Source: Hasllibacter sp963833115 (lineage in GTDB: Bacteria; Pseudomonadota; Alphaproteobacteria; Rhodobacterales; Rhodobacteraceae). Taken from it: DNA of 64,000 nucleotides. The stretch covers positions 62,001-126,000 of the forward strand of contig CAWHWS010000001.1 in assembly GCA_963833115.1 (NCBI GenBank), in the 5' to 3' direction. Shown piece by piece: positions 43,988 to 53,576 of this stretch. Every line of letters begins with the position of its first letter. Positions within the stretch are counted from its first letter, which is position 1. The position numbers and the translations under genes are program-made. Under the pieces are notes generated by a model, which saw only the letters and a program-made list of their open reading frames with translations, was not told the origin of the DNA and did no database searches.

Positions 43988-46889
43988 CTAGGGCGCCGCT
44001 CGGGCCCGGTTGAGGGCGAGGAGCCGGGCGAGGGCGTCCTCTTCGGCGATGTCGTCGGGCCAGCCATAGGCGGCGGCGACGGCCCGATCCAGCCGGTCGT
44101 GGAGGCCCGCGAGCCAGGCGGGGCGGGCGTTGTAGAGGTTGGTGAGGGTGCGCTTGGCGAGGATCTTGGCGGCCGCGTCGTCCACGGGCAGGAGGCGGTC
44201 GGGATAGCCGGGCACGATCTCCGGCACCCGTCGGATCAGCTCTGGCGGGTTGAGCCACGCCTCGCGCTTCGCGTCGAGCTCCCGCGCCGCCTCCGCGATG
44301 GCGACGGCGCGGGGGTCGGCGGCGTAATTCGCGGCGGGGACGTCCGGGGTAAGGCCCTCGGGGAAGGGGAAGGTCTCGAACGACTTCGTCGGGGTATATT
44401 GAGGATCGTTTCCAACTCCATGCCAGCCGCCCGTTGCGAGTGACCACAACTCGTGAAAGCGGGAATGCAGTAGTCCGAATGATGTGTCGTCATCGCGGGC
44501 AATGACGACAAGTCTGGCATCGGGAAGCACACGGCCATTTCGCCAGATGAATAGGCGATGTTTAGCTACGCGTGGAGTAACAATCCATCGATCCAAGGGC
44601 GCAATCGCCTTTCGAAGTCCGGGCCGAGATTCGCCATGAATCCACCAGTTCCTCCGATGGTTCTCCCTCCTGACTTGGGACCTCATTGGTTCGACATGCA
44701 TCCGTAGATGCTCAAACGGTAGCTCATATAGAGCAGCTTCGGCCTGGGGCATCTTCACGCCGAAATCAATAATCCATTTGTCGGCGGGTCGTCGGACTAC
44801 ATCCGAGCCGTTGATCCAAGGCTTGACCACATCCGAGTTCGGCTTGCCGTTAGGATTGCCCCTCGCAAGAAGCATAGCTTCTGCGGTCGTCCGATTGAGA
44901 TCAAAACTACCGACTTTGATTGTTCCCTGAAACGAACGGCTATAGTTCTCCTGTAGACGAAGTGACGTCGTAACGTCCGCGCCGCTGGCAGTAAGGTTGC
45001 TTGCGATCCGATCTACCGCGGCGCCATTGAGGATGGCGTCGCCGTTCCCAATCGTGCTGGTGCCGCCGGTGCCGTTGGCACCGTCGAACATGACGATGGA
45101 GACGCGGATCGCGGCGCCTTCGACGGTCCAGGGCTCGTCGGACCAGGCCTCGAAGATGCGGCCCTCGGCGACGATGGGTTTGAGGGCCTCGCGGCTCGCG
45201 CCGCCGCGGATCGAGTTCGTCGTGACCAGCCCCGCGCGCGCCGCGCGTCCCGCCTCGATCGCCCGCCACGCCCCCGCGACCCAGTAGGCCACGAGGTCCG
45301 CCCCGCCCGGCACCTCCGGCCAGGCGGCGCGCAGGCGGCGGGAATAGTCCTCGCCGAGCTCGCCCACCATCTTCTTGTTGCCCAGGAACGGGGGGTTGCC
45401 GATGATCGCCTCGGCCGCGGGCCAGTCGGCGCGCGCGCCGTCCGGGGCGAGCACCGCGTCGCGGCATTCGATGGTGCCGAGGGGCCGCAGGACCGGGTCG
45501 GTCGAGGGCTCGAACCCGTTCTCGCGCATCCACTGGATGTCCGCGATCCAGACCGAGACGCCCGCGAGCTCGGCCGCGTAGGGGCTCAGCTCGATGCCGT
45601 GCACCACCTCGGGCCCGACCTCCGGGAAGCCGCGCTCCAGGCCCAGGGTCTCGGCGTCGTTGTCCACCACGAGCTCGAGCGCCTTGAGCTCGCGCAGCGC
45701 CACGTTGAGGAAGTTGCCGGACCCGCAGGCCGGGTCGAGCACGCGCACCCCCTTGAGCCGCTCCTTGAAGGCGCGGTGGGCGCGCGCGGCGGCCGTCAAC
45801 GCCGCGCGCCGGGCCTTGGCCTGCGCCGCCGTGAGGGGGCGGGGCGCGCCGGCCGCGTCCGCGCGCGCGGGCGGGTTGGCGGCGAGGCGGGCGGCGGCCT
45901 TCTCCCGCGCCGCGGCCCATTCGGCGCGCAAGGGCGCGATCATCACCGGCTCCACGATACGCCGGATCGTCGCCTCGTCGGTGTAGTGCGCGCCGAGCTG
46001 GCTGCGCTTGCCCGGGTCGAGGCCGCGCTCGAACAGGGTGCCGAAGATCGTCGGCTCCATCTGGCTCCAGTCGAGCCCGGCCCAGTAATGCAGGTCGCGC
46101 GCGTCGGCGGCGTCGATGGGCAGGACGTCGTCGTCGTCGAAGAGCCCGCCGTTGAAGCGCACGATCCGCTTGGCGCCCCAGCGCCCACCCGCGTTCATCG
46201 CCGCGAAGAGGTCGCGCGCGGCGTCCTCGAAGATGGTCGGGTCGCGCAGGACGTCCTTCATCAGCGCGCCGAAGACGTGGTCCGGCAGGAGGCCCACGTC
46301 TTCGGCGAACATGCAGAACACGAGGCGGTTGACGAAATGCGCGACCCGCTCCGGGTCGTGGCCGCGGTCCTGCAGCCGCTTGGCGAGGCCGGCGAAGCGC
46401 CGGGCGGCCTCCTCGGTGACGTCGGCGCGGCTCTTGCGCGGGCGCAGGCGCTCGGGCGCCTCGAAGCACGCGCGGAGGAGGTCGCGGGCGGCGGCGCCGC
46501 GCAGGTCCTCGAGCGCGATCTCGTGGGTCTCGGTCACCATGCCGGTGAAGGCGGTGCGGATCACGATGCGCCCCGTGTCCGAGACGATCAGGAGCGGCGG
46601 GTTGCCCAGGCTGCCGGCATAGCGCTGCACCTGGGCATAGGCGCGGTCCAGGTCGGCGTGCCGGCCCTTGTACTCCCAGGCGAAGCGCCCCTCGCGCCAG
46701 ACGTCGGCCCAGCCCTTGGCCCCCGTGGACTTGATCGCGCCCTTCTCGAACTCGAAGCTGCCATGGGTGCGCGGCGAGGGCGGATCGATCGCCCAGGAGC
46801 GCGCAGAGGTCGCGGAAATGGGACTGCGCCGAGGACCGCTCCGAGAGCGGGTTGCCGGTCCAGGTGCGGATGAAGGCGTCCGGCGTCAC
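43988..46889 (-). pseudogene. MmeI-like (type IIL) DNA methyltransferase/endonuclease gene with an early frameshift
   Basis: The reading frame starts as a GTG at 46889 (VTPDAFIRTWTGNPLSER, then SHFRDLCALLG) and shifts near 46790. It resumes as FEFEKGAIKSTGAKGWADVW and runs without stops to 43988. Restoring two bases (GC in a GGCGCGATC context) would give 968 codons, close to MmeI's 919 residues. Visible parts in order are the D...E-Y-K nuclease site (DVWREGRFAWEYKG), the spacer FVNRLVFCMFAEDVGLLPD, methylase motif I VLDPACGSGNF and motif IV IIGNPPFLGNKKM, a target-recognition domain (about residues 625-835) in strikingly AT-richer DNA, and a C-terminal helical domain. The start overlaps the prpE stop as GTGA. 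Initiation downstream of the lesion could still give a nuclease-deficient methylase. Confidence 0.7.
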
Positions 46890-48787
46890 GTCCCGGAGAA
46901 GGCCCGGCCGATGCGGGCGGCGCGCAGGCGGGCCGCGATCTCGTCGAGGATGGCGGGGTCGTCGATGGTGGCGGGCGGCTTCCAGGGGGTGCCGTCGGCG
47001 ATGCACACGATGGTGCGGCGAAGGATCTTGCCCGACCGCGTCTTGGGCAGTCGTTCGACCTCGATCGCGGTGCGGAAGGCCGCGACCGCCCCGATGCGCG
47101 CCCGCACGAGGGCCACGCATTCCTCCGCGATCGCCTCGCCCGGGCGGCCCGTTCCCGCATTGAGGCAAATGAGGCCGAGGGGCACCTGGCCCTTGAGCTC
47201 GTCCGCGATGCCCATGACGGCGCATTCGGCCACGTCCGGGTGGGAGGCCAGCACCTCCTCCATGGCGCCGGTGGAGAGGCGGTGCCCGGCGACGTTGATG
47301 ACGTCGTCGGTGCGCGCCATCACGAAGAGGTTGCCGTCCGCGTCGATCAGGCCCGCGTCGCCGGTCTCGTAATGGCCGGGGAAGGCCGCGAGATAGCTCG
47401 ACGCGAACCGCTCGGGCGCGTTCCAGAGCGTCGGCAGGGCGCCCGGCGGCAGGGGGAGGCGGATCGCGATGGCGCCGAGCGCGCCCGGCGCGGCCTCGCT
47501 CCTGTCCTCGGCGAGGATGCGCAGGTCGTAGCCCGGCATGGCGCGGCCGGGCGAGCCGGTGGGCACGTCCAGCGCCTCGATCCCGACGGGGTTCGCGGCG
47601 ATGGCCCAGCCGGTCTCGGTCTGCCACCAATGGTCGATCACCGGCACGCCGAGGACGCGGCGCGCCCACTCGACCGTGTCCGGATCGGCGCGCTCGCCGG
47701 CGAGGAAGAGGGTGCGCAGCTTCGGCATCGGGTGGTCCGCCGCCAGCGCGCCCTCGGGATCGACGCGCTTTATCGCGCGGATCGCGGTCGGCGCGGTGAA
47801 GAGGGCGGCGACGTCGTGCTCGGCGCACACGCGCCAGAAGGTGCCGGCGTCGGGCATGCCCACGGGCTTGCCCTCGAAGAGGACGGTCGTGTTGCCGTGG
47901 ATGAGCGGCGCGTAGACGATGTAGCTGTGGCCCACGACCCAGCCGACGTCGGAGGCGGCCCAGAACACCTCCCCGGGGGCGACGCCGTAGACGTTCGACA
48001 TCGACCAATGCAGGGCGACCAGGTGGCCCGCGGTCGCGCGCACCACGCCCTTGGGCGCGCCGGTCGTGCCGGAGGTGTAGAGGATGTAGGCCGGGTGGTC
48101 GCCGGGCACGGGGACGCAATCGGCCGGGGCGGCGGCGCCGACCGCCTCGCGCCAGTCGCGGTCGCGGCCCGGGGTCAGGTCGGCGGCGCATTCGGGGCGC
48201 TGCAGGACGATGCACGCCTCGGGCGCGTGGGCGGCCATGGCGATCGCCTCGTCGAGGAGGGGCTTGTAGGCGACGACGCGCCCCGGCTCGATCCCGCAGG
48301 AGGCGGCCAGGACGGCGCGCGGCGTGCAGTCGTCGATGCGCACGGCGAGCTCGGCGGCGGCGAACCCGCCGAACACCACCGAGTGGATCGCCCCGATGCG
48401 CGCACAGGCGAGCATGGCGGTCGCGGCCTCGGGGATCATCGGCATGTAGATCAGGACCCGGTCGCCCAGGCCGATCCCGGCGTCCCGCAGCGCCCCGGCG
48501 AGCTGGGCGACGTCCTCCAGCAGCTCGGCATAGCTCAGGCGCGAGACGCGGCCCGTGGCGGGGCTGTCGTGGATGATCGCGGTGCGCGCGCCCAGGCCGG
48601 CATGGACGTGCCGGTCGACCGCGTTCCAGCATCCGTTGACCATGCCGTCCGCGAACCAGGCGACGTCCGTGCCTTCGCCCGTCAGGGCGCGGCTCGGGGC
48701 CCGGGCCCAGTCGACGTCACGGGCGGCGGCCATCCAGAACCGCTCGGGATCGGCCCGCCAGCCCTCGTAGACGTCGGCGTAGCGCAT
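46886..48787 (-). CDS. prpE: Propionyl-CoA synthetase
   Basis: Acetyl-CoA-synthetase-like enzyme activating propionate via the adenylate. It has 633 residues from the ATG at 48787 (RYADVYEGWRADPERFW, the typical PrpE opening). The P-loop YILYTSGTTGAPKGVV is near residue 235, followed by VIDHWWQTETGW and the YETGDAGL adenylation block. The catalytic Lys lies in LPKTRSGKILRRT near residue 590. With mce and meaB it feeds methylmalonyl-CoA metabolism. The stop overlaps the GTG of the MmeI-like gene, an unexpected coupling of metabolism with DNA modification. Confidence 0.92.
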   Translation of the reverse strand: MRYADVYEGWRADPERFWMAAARDVDWARAPSRALTGEGTDVAWFADGMVNGCWNAVDRHVHAGLGARTAIIHDSPATGRVSRLSYAELLEDVAQLAGALRDAGIGLGDRVLIYMPMIPEAATAMLACARIGAIHSVVFGGFAAAELAVRIDDCTPRAVLAASCGIEPGRVVAYKPLLDEAIAMAAHAPEACIVLQRPECAADLTPGRDRDWREAVGAAAPADCVPVPGDHPAYILYTSGTTGAPKGVVRATAGHLVALHWSMSNVYGVAPGEVFWAASDVGWVVGHSYIVYAPLIHGNTTVLFEGKPVGMPDAGTFWRVCAEHDVAALFTAPTAIRAIKRVDPEGALAADHPMPKLRTLFLAGERADPDTVEWARRVLGVPVIDHWWQTETGWAIAANPVGIEALDVPTGSPGRAMPGYDLRILAEDRSEAAPGALGAIAIRLPLPPGALPTLWNAPERFASSYLAAFPGHYETGDAGLIDADGNLFVMARTDDVINVAGHRLSTGAMEEVLASHPDVAECAVMGIADELKGQVPLGLICLNAGTGRPGEAIAEECVALVRARIGAVAAFRTAIEVERLPKTRSGKILRRTIVCIADGTPWKPPATIDDPAILDEIAARLRAARIGRAFSGT

Positions 48788-49092
48788 CGGCCCCCTCAAC
48801 GCGGGGCGGAGCGCGGGCCCGGTGCGGGCGCGGGGTCGGTCGGCGTCATGGGCGAGGTCCTGGCAAAGATCGGCGCGGTGCAGCCTACCGGGATCGCCCG
48901 GGGGCTGTCAGTCGCAAAATGGCCCGTCGGAACGCGGTGATCCGGTGGGATAATTCGCCCGGCGCGTCGTTTTCTGCACATGATGTCGAAAACGGCACGG
49001 CGCGGCGAGGGGCGTCCCGGTAGACGACTCGTGCGCCGAGGGCGAATGCCCCGGCGACGCTCGGACAACCCAACCAGAACGGAGACGGGCCC
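48788..49092. other. Divergent intergenic region upstream of prpE
   Basis: About 300 bp with somewhat lower GC in the 48900-49000 part. It must carry the prpE promoter (leftward) and any promoter for the small basic gene (rightward). I see no clear -35/-10 pair, hairpin or additional reading frame that I would support. Confidence 0.3.
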
Positions 49093-49218
49093 ATGGGCCT
49101 TCGCAAGATCCGCCGCCCCAAGGGGGCGGACAAGCCGCGCATGCGCGAGGACGACGTCCCCACGAAGCACGCCGCCAACGGCGCGCGCAAGGCGCCGGGG
49201 TCGAAGGGCCGCCGCTAG
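49093..49218 (+). CDS. Possible very small basic protein, 41 residues
   Basis: ATG at 49093 behind CGGAGACGGGCCC. The product MGLRKIRRPKGADKPRMRED continues DVPTKHAANGARKAPGSKGRR and has about one third basic residues. It has no membrane segment and no known family. It could be a nucleic-acid-binding or ribosome-associated peptide. Support comes from the ribosome-binding site, the isolated position with its own hairpin downstream, and the unusually Lys-rich composition for this GC; comparative data would be needed to be sure it is translated. Confidence 0.4.
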   Translation: MGLRKIRRPKGADKPRMREDDVPTKHAANGARKAPGSKGRR

Positions 49219-49309
49219 GGCGGGGCCGCGACATCGCCCGCGTCGCCAGAACGGGCGGCGCGGGCCACGAGACCGCGGCGCGCATCCCTCGTGCGCGTCG
49301 CGGGGCGGA

Positions 49310-49351
49310 ACGCCGCCCGTCCCCTTCGGGGAGGATGGGAACGGGCGGCGT
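49310..49351. terminator. Nested hairpin between the small basic gene and maeB (bidirectional)
   Basis: ACGCCGCCCGT (49310-49320) pairs perfectly with ACGGGCGGCGT (49341-49351). A second mini-hairpin, CCCC-TTC-GGGG, lies inside at 49321-49331. It is placed between two convergent genes, 11 bp from the maeB stop, so a two-way terminator is the natural reading. Confidence 0.5.
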
Positions 49352-49362
49352 CCCGGACCACG

Positions 49363-51672
49363 CTAGCCGTAATGCCCCGCCGGGGTGCCGGCGAGCGCCG
49401 CCATGTTCATCAGCCCGCGCGCCGTGATCGAGGGCGTGACGATGTGCGCCCGGTTCCCCATGCCCATCAGGATCGGCCCCACCTCCAGGCCGCCGGCCCG
49501 CATCTTGAGGATGTTGCGCACGCCGGACGCCGCGTCCGTGTTCGCGAACACCAGGCAGTTCGCCGCGCCCGTGAACCGTGATCCGGGGAAGATGCGATCG
49601 CGCACCGCCTCGTCGAGGGCGCTGTCGATGTGCATCTCGCCATCGTAGCAGAAATCGGGGCTCGCCGCGTCGAGGATCGCCATCGCCGCGCGCATCCGGC
49701 GTCCGGTGTCGCAGTCGAGGTTGCCGAATTGCGAGTGCGAGCACAGCGCGATCTTCGGCTCCAGCCCGAAGCGCCGGATGTGCCGCGCGGCGGCGGTGAC
49801 GGTGTCCGCGATCTGCGCCGGCTCGGGGGCCGCGTGGATGTGCGTGTCCGCGACGAAGAGGGGCCCGCCCTCCAGGATCAGGAGCGAGAGCGCGCCGATC
49901 GGGTGGCGCGGCCCGTCGATGCCGAGCGCCGGATCGCCCGCCTCGGTGCGGCCCAGGATCTCGTGGATGTAGCGCAGGTGCCAGAGGTACTGCCCGAACG
50001 TCCCGCAGATCAGGCTGTCGGCCTCGCCGCGCTGCACCATGACGGCGCCGATGGCGGTGGTGTTGGTGCGCATGATCGCGCGCGCGAGGTCGGGGGTCAC
50101 GCCGCGACGCGCCATGATGCGGTGGTAGCTCTCCCAGTAGTCGCGGTAGCGCGGGTCGCTCTCGGGATTCACGAGCTCGAAATCCTCCCCATGGCGCAGC
50201 GTCAGGCCGAGTTTCTCGCAGCGCCGCTCGATCGCCTCGGGGCGGCCGATCAGGATCGGGGTGTCGGTCATGTCCTCCAGGATCGCCTGCGTCGCGCGCA
50301 GGACGCGGTCGTCCTCGCCCTCGGCGAACACGATCTTGCGCTTGGCGGTGGAGGCGGCCTCGAACACGGGGCGCATAATGAAGGACGACTTGTAGACCTG
50401 CCGCGTGAGGTCGGCGCGGTAGGCGTCGAGGTCCACCGGCCGCGTGGCCACGCCCGAGTCCATCGCCGCCTTGGCCACGGCGCTGGCCACCGTGGGCAGA
50501 AGGCGGGGGTCGAACGGCTTGGGGATCAGGTATTCGGGGCCGAATGTCAGGGTCTCGCCGCGATAGGCCTCCGCGGTCTCCGCGCTGGCGGTGACGCGGG
50601 CGAGGGCGGCGATCCCCTCGACGCAGGCGATCTTCATGGCCTCGTTGATCTCCGTCGCGCCGACGTCGAGCGCGCCGCGGAAGATGAACGGAAAGCACAG
50701 GACGTTGTTGACCTGGTTGGGATAGTCGCTGCGCCCGGTGGCGATGAGGGCGCCGGGGGCCGCGGCCCGGGCCTCGGCGGGGTCGATCTCGGGGTCGGGA
50801 TTGGCGAGGGCGAAGATGATCGGGTCCGGCGCCATCTTCTCGACATGGGCGCCCGTCAGTACGCCGGGCCCTGCGAGCCCCAGGAACAGGTCCGCCCCCC
50901 CGATCACGTCCCCGAGTCCGGCGGGGTCGTGCCGCTGGGCGTAGGCGGCCTTCTCGGGCCCGGCGGAGTTGGCGCGCGCCTCGGTCACCAGCCCCTCGCG
51001 GTCGACGAGCCAGATGTTCTCGCGCCGCGCGCCCAGGTCCAGGAGGAGGTTGAGGCAGGCGATCCCCGCCGCCCCGCCGCCGACGCTGACGATCTTGACG
51101 TCCTCGAACGACTTGCCGGCCAGGCGCAGGGCGTTGGTCGCCGCGGCGCCGACGACGATGGCGGTGCCGTGCTGGTCGTCGTGGAAGACGGGGATGTTCA
51201 TCCGCTCCCGGCAGATGCGCTCGACCGCGAAGCAATCGGGCGCGCGGATGTCCTCGAGGTTGACGGCCCCGAAGCTGGGCTCGAGCGCGCAGACGATGGC
51301 GGCGAGCTTCTCGGGGTCGGTCTCGTTCACCTCGATGTCGATCGAATCGATGCCGGCGAACTTCTTGAAGAGGACGGCCTTGCCCTCCATCACCGGCTTG
51401 GAGGCCAGCGCGCCGATGTCGCCCAGCCCCAGGACCGCCGTGCCGTTGGTGATCACCGCGACGAGGTTGCCCCGCGCGGTGTAGCGCGCGGCGTCGAGCG
51501 GGTCGGCGTGGATCGCGAGGCACGCCTCCGCCACGCCGGGGGAGTAGGCGAGCGCGAGGTCGCGGCCGTTGGCCATCGGCTTGGTGGCCTTGATCTCGAG
51601 CTTACCGGGCCGCGGCTCCTCGTGGTATCGCAGGGCGGCGGCGCGCAGGGCGTCCTTGGCTGTCTCGGTCAT
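49363..51672 (-). CDS. maeB: NADP-dependent malic enzyme with phosphotransacetylase-like domain
   Basis: Oxidatively decarboxylates malate to pyruvate. It has 769 residues, the large two-domain form. The malic-enzyme half spans about 1-430 (NGRDLALAYSPGVAEACLAI; FHDDQHGTAIVVGAAATNAL; Rossmann IVSVGGGAAGIACLNLLLDLG). The phosphate-acetyltransferase-like half spans about 440-769 (IVFAEGEDDRVLRATQAIL; the SGVRNILKMRAGGLEVGPIL tail), which in studied members is regulatory (acetyl-CoA response) and not catalytic. All motifs are intact. It is convergent with the small basic gene and divergent from a membrane-protein gene. Confidence 0.95.
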   Translation of the reverse strand: MTETAKDALRAAALRYHEEPRPGKLEIKATKPMANGRDLALAYSPGVAEACLAIHADPLDAARYTARGNLVAVITNGTAVLGLGDIGALASKPVMEGKAVLFKKFAGIDSIDIEVNETDPEKLAAIVCALEPSFGAVNLEDIRAPDCFAVERICRERMNIPVFHDDQHGTAIVVGAAATNALRLAGKSFEDVKIVSVGGGAAGIACLNLLLDLGARRENIWLVDREGLVTEARANSAGPEKAAYAQRHDPAGLGDVIGGADLFLGLAGPGVLTGAHVEKMAPDPIIFALANPDPEIDPAEARAAAPGALIATGRSDYPNQVNNVLCFPFIFRGALDVGATEINEAMKIACVEGIAALARVTASAETAEAYRGETLTFGPEYLIPKPFDPRLLPTVASAVAKAAMDSGVATRPVDLDAYRADLTRQVYKSSFIMRPVFEAASTAKRKIVFAEGEDDRVLRATQAILEDMTDTPILIGRPEAIERRCEKLGLTLRHGEDFELVNPESDPRYRDYWESYHRIMARRGVTPDLARAIMRTNTTAIGAVMVQRGEADSLICGTFGQYLWHLRYIHEILGRTEAGDPALGIDGPRHPIGALSLLILEGGPLFVADTHIHAAPEPAQIADTVTAAARHIRRFGLEPKIALCSHSQFGNLDCDTGRRMRAAMAILDAASPDFCYDGEMHIDSALDEAVRDRIFPGSRFTGAANCLVFANTDAASGVRNILKMRAGGLEVGPILMGMGNRAHIVTPSITARGLMNMAALAGTPAGHYG

Positions 51673-51806
51673 CTGGCGCTCGATCCCCCGGGGCGGACCC
51701 GGTGCCGCCGGGCCTAGTGCCGCTCGTGTAGATCACCCCGGCGCCGTCTCGGCCAGAGCGCGCGGGGCCGCTAGACAACGCGCGCGCCGGCGGGCACGAC
51801 GGAAAC

Positions 51807-52472
51807 ATGACGTATCTGCGACAGGACGATGACCCCGCGGCGGACGAGGCCGTGCCGCGCCTCGCGGCGCTCGGCATCGCGATCCTCCTGCTGGCGGGCG
51901 CCTCGGACATCGCCCTGGCGGCGCTCCATGGCCGGGGCTTCGCCGAGGGCGGCGCGCTCGAGATCGCCTCCGCGGCCGGCTACGTCCTCGCGCTCGTGGT
52001 GCTCGCGGGGCGGGCGAAGGGCCTGCGCGAGTCCTGGCCGGCGGCGGTGCTCCTCTTGGCCGGCGCGGCGCGCGAGCTCGACCTCGACAAGCGCTTCACC
52101 GAGCCGAGGCTGCTGCAATCGCGGCTCTACGCGGGGGATGCGCCGATCGCGGTCAAGCTCGCGGGGCTCGCCGTGATCTGCGCGGTCCTCGCCGCGGCGG
52201 CGGTCCTGATCCGGCGGGACGGGCGCGCCTGGCTGCGCGGGCTCGCGGCCGGAGCGCGCCCCGCCTGGTGCGTCGCCGCGGCCATCGGGCTGGCGGCGCT
52301 CTCCAAGACGCTGGACGGGCTCGCGCGAAAGCTCGCCGGGGTGGGGATCGACCTGCCGGCGGCGCTGGACCGCGCGGCGTCCCTCTCCGAGGAGGTGCTC
52401 GAGCTCGGCATCCCCGTCGCCCTGATCCTCGCCCTGACGACCGGGCTCGCGCCCGGACGGGGACCCCGCTAG
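51807..52472 (+). CDS. Hypothetical polytopic membrane protein, 221 residues
   Basis: About five hydrophobic segments (AALGIAILLLAGASDIALAA; ASAAGYVLALVVLAG; PAAVLLLAGAAREL; LAGLAVICAVLAAAAVLI; RPAWCVAAAIGLAALS). The loops carry charged, protein-like sequence: ELDLDKRFTEPRLLQSRLY between helices 3 and 4, and LDGLARKLAGVGIDLPAALD followed by SLSEEVLELGIP before the last helix. The E-x-D-x-x-F and K-x-x-D-G-x-x-R-K-L patterns look conserved, as in related Rhodobacterales proteins I vaguely recall. No function is known. It is divergent from maeB. Confidence 0.6.
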   Translation: MTYLRQDDDPAADEAVPRLAALGIAILLLAGASDIALAALHGRGFAEGGALEIASAAGYVLALVVLAGRAKGLRESWPAAVLLLAGAARELDLDKRFTEPRLLQSRLYAGDAPIAVKLAGLAVICAVLAAAAVLIRRDGRAWLRGLAAGARPAWCVAAAIGLAALSKTLDGLARKLAGVGIDLPAALDRAASLSEEVLELGIPVALILALTTGLAPGRGPR

Positions 52473-52496
52473 CCTGCCCGCCGGGGAGGGCCGGCA

Positions 52497-53576
52497 ATGG
52501 ATGCGGATGGCGGGCAGGGGATCGTCGCGGCGCAGGCCGTGCTGCCGACGACGGATCTCGCCGCCGACATGGCGGCGCTGACCGCGCTCGGCTTCCGCCT
52601 CGAGACGATCCACCCGGCCGACGATCCGGCGGTCGCGGTGATGTCGGGGCATGGCGCGCACGTCCGGCTCGAGCGCGGGTCGGGCGCGCCAGGCGCCCTG
52701 CGCCTGACCGGCGCGCCGGCGGGGGAGCGCGCGCTACCGGGCGGCACCCGCGTGACCATCGCGCCCGCCCCGGTGCTGGACATGCCGGCCGTGCGCCCCG
52801 CGCTGCACGTCCGGCGCCTGGCCGACGGGGCGCCCTGGGTGATCGGGCGCGCGGGCATGGCCTATCGCGACCTGGTGCCGGACCGGCTCGGCGGGTCGAT
52901 CATCGCCAGCCATATCCGCATCCCCGGCGGCGGGCCGGTGCCGGACATGGTCCACTACCACACCGTCGGGTTCCAGCTCATCTTCTGCCATCGCGGCTGG
53001 GTCGACCTGGTCTACGAGGACCAGGGGCCGCCCTTCCGCCTCCATGCGGGGTGTTGCGTCACCCAGCCGCCCGAGATCCGGCACCGCGTGCTGGAGGCGT
53101 CGGACGGGATCGAGGTGATCGAGATCGGCGTGCCGGCCGAGCACGTCACGACGATCGACCACGACATGACGTTGCCCAACGGCCCCCCGGTCCCCGAGCG
53201 GCGGTTCGCAGGGCAGCGCTTCGTCCACCACGCCCAGGAGGGCGCCGACTGGCGGCCTTTCCGCGCGCCCGGATACGAGGCCCGCGACACCGGCATCGCC
53301 GAGGCGACGGGCGGACGCGCGGGCGTGCAGGTCGTGCGGCCGGACGGGACGGCGCCGGCGCCCACCGTCCACGGGGCGGAGATCCTGTTCGGCTTCGTGC
53401 GCTCGGGGACCATGGCGCTCGAGGTCGCGGGCCGGGCGCCGGAGGCCCTGGCCGAGGGGGACGCCTTCACCCTCCCGCCCGGGCTCGTGGCGCGCTATGC
53501 CGGGCCGTCGGCGGATTTCGAGCTGCTGGAGGTCTCGCTCCCGGGACCGGCGCCGACGCGGGTGGAGGGGATCTGA
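52497..53576 (+). CDS. Multi-domain cupin protein with N-terminal VOC-like region
   Basis: A 359-residue protein. Residues about 10-60 (AQAVLPTTDLAADMAALTALG followed by FRLETIHPADDP) look like half a glyoxalase/VOC fold. Residues about 125-230 form a cupin barrel: the metal segment is HYHTVGFQLIFCHRGWVDLVY, with a second motif at PPEIRHRVLEA. A second barrel follows (about 290-350; ILFGFVRSGTMALEV and FTLPPGLVARYAGP). Such bicupins act on small organic acids. The next gene, an HpcH-type aldolase, overlaps by one base (TGATG), so the pair probably degrades or isomerises an aromatic or branched keto acid. Confidence 0.7.
   Translation: MDADGGQGIVAAQAVLPTTDLAADMAALTALGFRLETIHPADDPAVAVMSGHGAHVRLERGSGAPGALRLTGAPAGERALPGGTRVTIAPAPVLDMPAVRPALHVRRLADGAPWVIGRAGMAYRDLVPDRLGGSIIASHIRIPGGGPVPDMVHYHTVGFQLIFCHRGWVDLVYEDQGPPFRLHAGCCVTQPPEIRHRVLEASDGIEVIEIGVPAEHVTTIDHDMTLPNGPPVPERRFAGQRFVHHAQEGADWRPFRAPGYEARDTGIAEATGGRAGVQVVRPDGTAPAPTVHGAEILFGFVRSGTMALEVAGRAPEALAEGDAFTLPPGLVARYAGPSADFELLEVSLPGPAPTRVEGI

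Noticed and set aside
44940..48632. A 1230-codon frame in a shifted phase through prpE and the MmeI-like gene
   Set aside because: Most of it is a shadow with low-complexity Arg-rich translation; only its piece around 46790-46889 is real, as the N-terminus of the frameshifted methyltransferase gene.
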